Notes under the pieces: model-generated
What the model saw: the letters and a program-made list of their open reading frames with translations, nothing else
The model's database searches: none
Told to the model about the DNA's origin: nothing
In this document: positions 5,275 through 6,161 of the stretch, one piece after another
How the letters are laid out: each line of letters opens with the position of its first letter
Position numbering within the stretch: position 1 is the stretch's first letter
DNA from: a bacterium
Lineage (GTDB): Bacteria > Patescibacteriota > Minisyncoccia > UBA6257 > GWB1-50-10
Assembly: GCA_021814805.1 (NCBI GenBank)
Contig: JAKAHT010000005.1
Location: 1-6,161, forward strand
Direction of reading: 5' to 3'
Length of the DNA: 6,161 bases
Made by a program: the position numbers and the translations under genes

Positions 5275-6161
5275 ATGGATAAAGAGGAAAAAGATGTAGC
5301 TTATTTCGGCCGGGTCGATTTTAGGAATTCCAACCGGCTTTTCGGCATCAAAAGGCGCGATAGGCGCCAGCATATGTATGTGATAGGTAAAACCGGCACC
5401 GGAAAAACGGCTCTTCTTAATAATTTGATAGTCCAGGATATCGTGAACGGCGAGGGCTTGTGTGTTGTCGATCCCCACGGTGAATTGGTGGAAAGCCTTC
5501 TTTCGAAGATTCCGGAGGAGAGACTTAAGGACGTTATTTATTTCAATCCGGCTGACCCGGATTTCCACATTGGTTTCAATGTCTTGGAACTTCCCGATCC
5601 GAAGTATAAACATTTGGTGGCTTCAGGCTTGATGGGGATATTCACCAAGATTTGGTCAAACGTTTGGTCGGCCAGAATGGAATATATTTTAAACAATGCG
5701 ATTCTTGCACTTCTCGACACGCCCGGGACGACACTTCTAGGTATTACGCGCATTCTGGTTGATAAAGAATACCGCCAAAAAATAGTCGACAACATAAAAG
5801 ATCCGGTCGTCAAAGCTTTTTGGGTTAATGAATTCGAGGAGTGGCGCGATCAGTTCAGGAACGAAGCTATCGCTCCTATTCAAAACAAAGTCGGTCAGTT
5901 TCTTTCGACGGCCCTTGTCCGGAACATTGTGGGTCAGTCGAAAAGCACTATTGATATTTTTGACATAATGAATACGGGAAAGATATTCTTGGTGAACGTT
6001 TCCAAGGGAAGGATAGGTGAAGATAATTCAGCTCTTTTAGGATCGATGCTTATCACAAAAATGCAGCTCTCGGCCATGGAACGCGTGAGGATTCCGGAGG
6101 ATGAGCGCGTCGATTTTTATCTCTATGTCGACGAGTTTCAGAATTTCGCCACCGATTCCTT
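5275..6161 (+). CDS. VirD4/TraG-like DNA-transfer ATPase, 3'-truncated
   Basis: The frame is open to the window edge; 295 codons are visible and the C-terminus lies outside. A P-loop ATPase of the type IV secretion coupling-protein/HerA-like class is indicated by Walker A GKTGTGKT (38-45), a following strand with VVDPHGELVE (64-73), and Walker B FYLYVDEFQNF (281-291) with D286 and E287. The middle part (about 100-235) is the helical insert typical of TraG/VirD4-like proteins, and GKIFLVNVSKGRIGED (235-250) precedes the Walker B strand. Such ATPases form hexamers that pump DNA or drive substrates to a secretion channel. Unlike classical VirD4 there is no N-terminal membrane helix, and an in-frame TAG at 5257-5259 rules out a longer start. 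The short charged N-terminus leads directly to the P-loop. It could serve conjugation, competence or pilus-related DNA handling; partner genes would be expected to the right. Confidence 0.88.
   Translation, partial: MDKEEKDVAYFGRVDFRNSNRLFGIKRRDRRQHMYVIGKTGTGKTALLNNLIVQDIVNGEGLCVVDPHGELVESLLSKIPEERLKDVIYFNPADPDFHIGFNVLELPDPKYKHLVASGLMGIFTKIWSNVWSARMEYILNNAILALLDTPGTTLLGITRILVDKEYRQKIVDNIKDPVVKAFWVNEFEEWRDQFRNEAIAPIQNKVGQFLSTALVRNIVGQSKSTIDIFDIMNTGKIFLVNVSKGRIGEDNSALLGSMLITKMQLSAMERVRIPEDERVDFYLYVDEFQNFATDS

Noticed and set aside
5248..5813. Two overlapping - strand open frames opposite the ATPase gene
   Set aside because: Both are antisense to the Walker A and insert region of a well-supported gene, with no motif of their own.
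1..6161. CRISPR array, tRNA/rRNA gene, insertion sequence or attachment site
   Set aside because: All gaps between genes are under 60 nt, no spaced direct repeats or terminal repeats were seen, and no transposase or integrase is encoded.

Overview
The window looks like a chromosomal stretch from a member of the Candidate Phyla Radiation (Patescibacteria), most likely a Parcubacteria- or Microgenomates-type lineage. The evidence is the gene families: a Cys-rich protein with the 'SPFAYNETIAQEYFPL' signature, a GT-B glycosyltransferase beginning 'WIVAVSMGYGHQRTAFPL', a small secreted glycosidase with 'TDSGELSTW' and 'ISELQAEPW', and a VirD4/TraG-like ATPase without a membrane domain. I recognise this combination from memory of such genomes; no search was run. 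Moderate GC, many AGA/AGG/ATA codons, very tight gene packing and the absence of Shine-Dalgarno sequences fit. UGA is used as a normal stop, which argues against the Gracilibacteria/Absconditabacteria code.

Six genes lie on the + strand and none on the - strand. (1) 1-507: the 3' part of a Cys/His-rich, probably zinc-binding protein of unknown function. (2) 567-2009: a complete M17 leucyl aminopeptidase with all metal and catalytic residues. (3) 2024-3322: a GT-B glycosyltransferase resembling MGDG-synthase/MurG. (4) 3319-4221: a ten-helix EamA/DMT transporter overlapping gene 3 by 4 nt. (5) 4229-5230: a membrane-anchored or secreted clan-A-type glycoside hydrolase. (6) 5275-6161: the 5' part of a VirD4/TraG-like ATPase, cut by the window end. 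No gap exceeds 60 nt. I see no tRNA, rRNA, CRISPR array, mobile element or intrinsic terminator.

Genes 3-5 form a plausible unit: a cytoplasmic sugar transferase, a multi-pass transporter and an outward-facing glycosidase. This would suit making, exporting and trimming an envelope glycan or glycolipid, but the joint role is inferred from order and protein class. The aminopeptidase fits peptide salvage in an organism with limited amino-acid synthesis. The ATPase probably belongs to a separate DNA-transfer or pilus-related locus continuing to the right.

The most striking non-coding signal is the placement of promoters. Before genes 2, 3 and 6, and possibly 5, a -10-like hexamer ends only 6-7 nt before the ATG, so transcription would begin at or next to the start codon. 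This predicts leaderless mRNAs.
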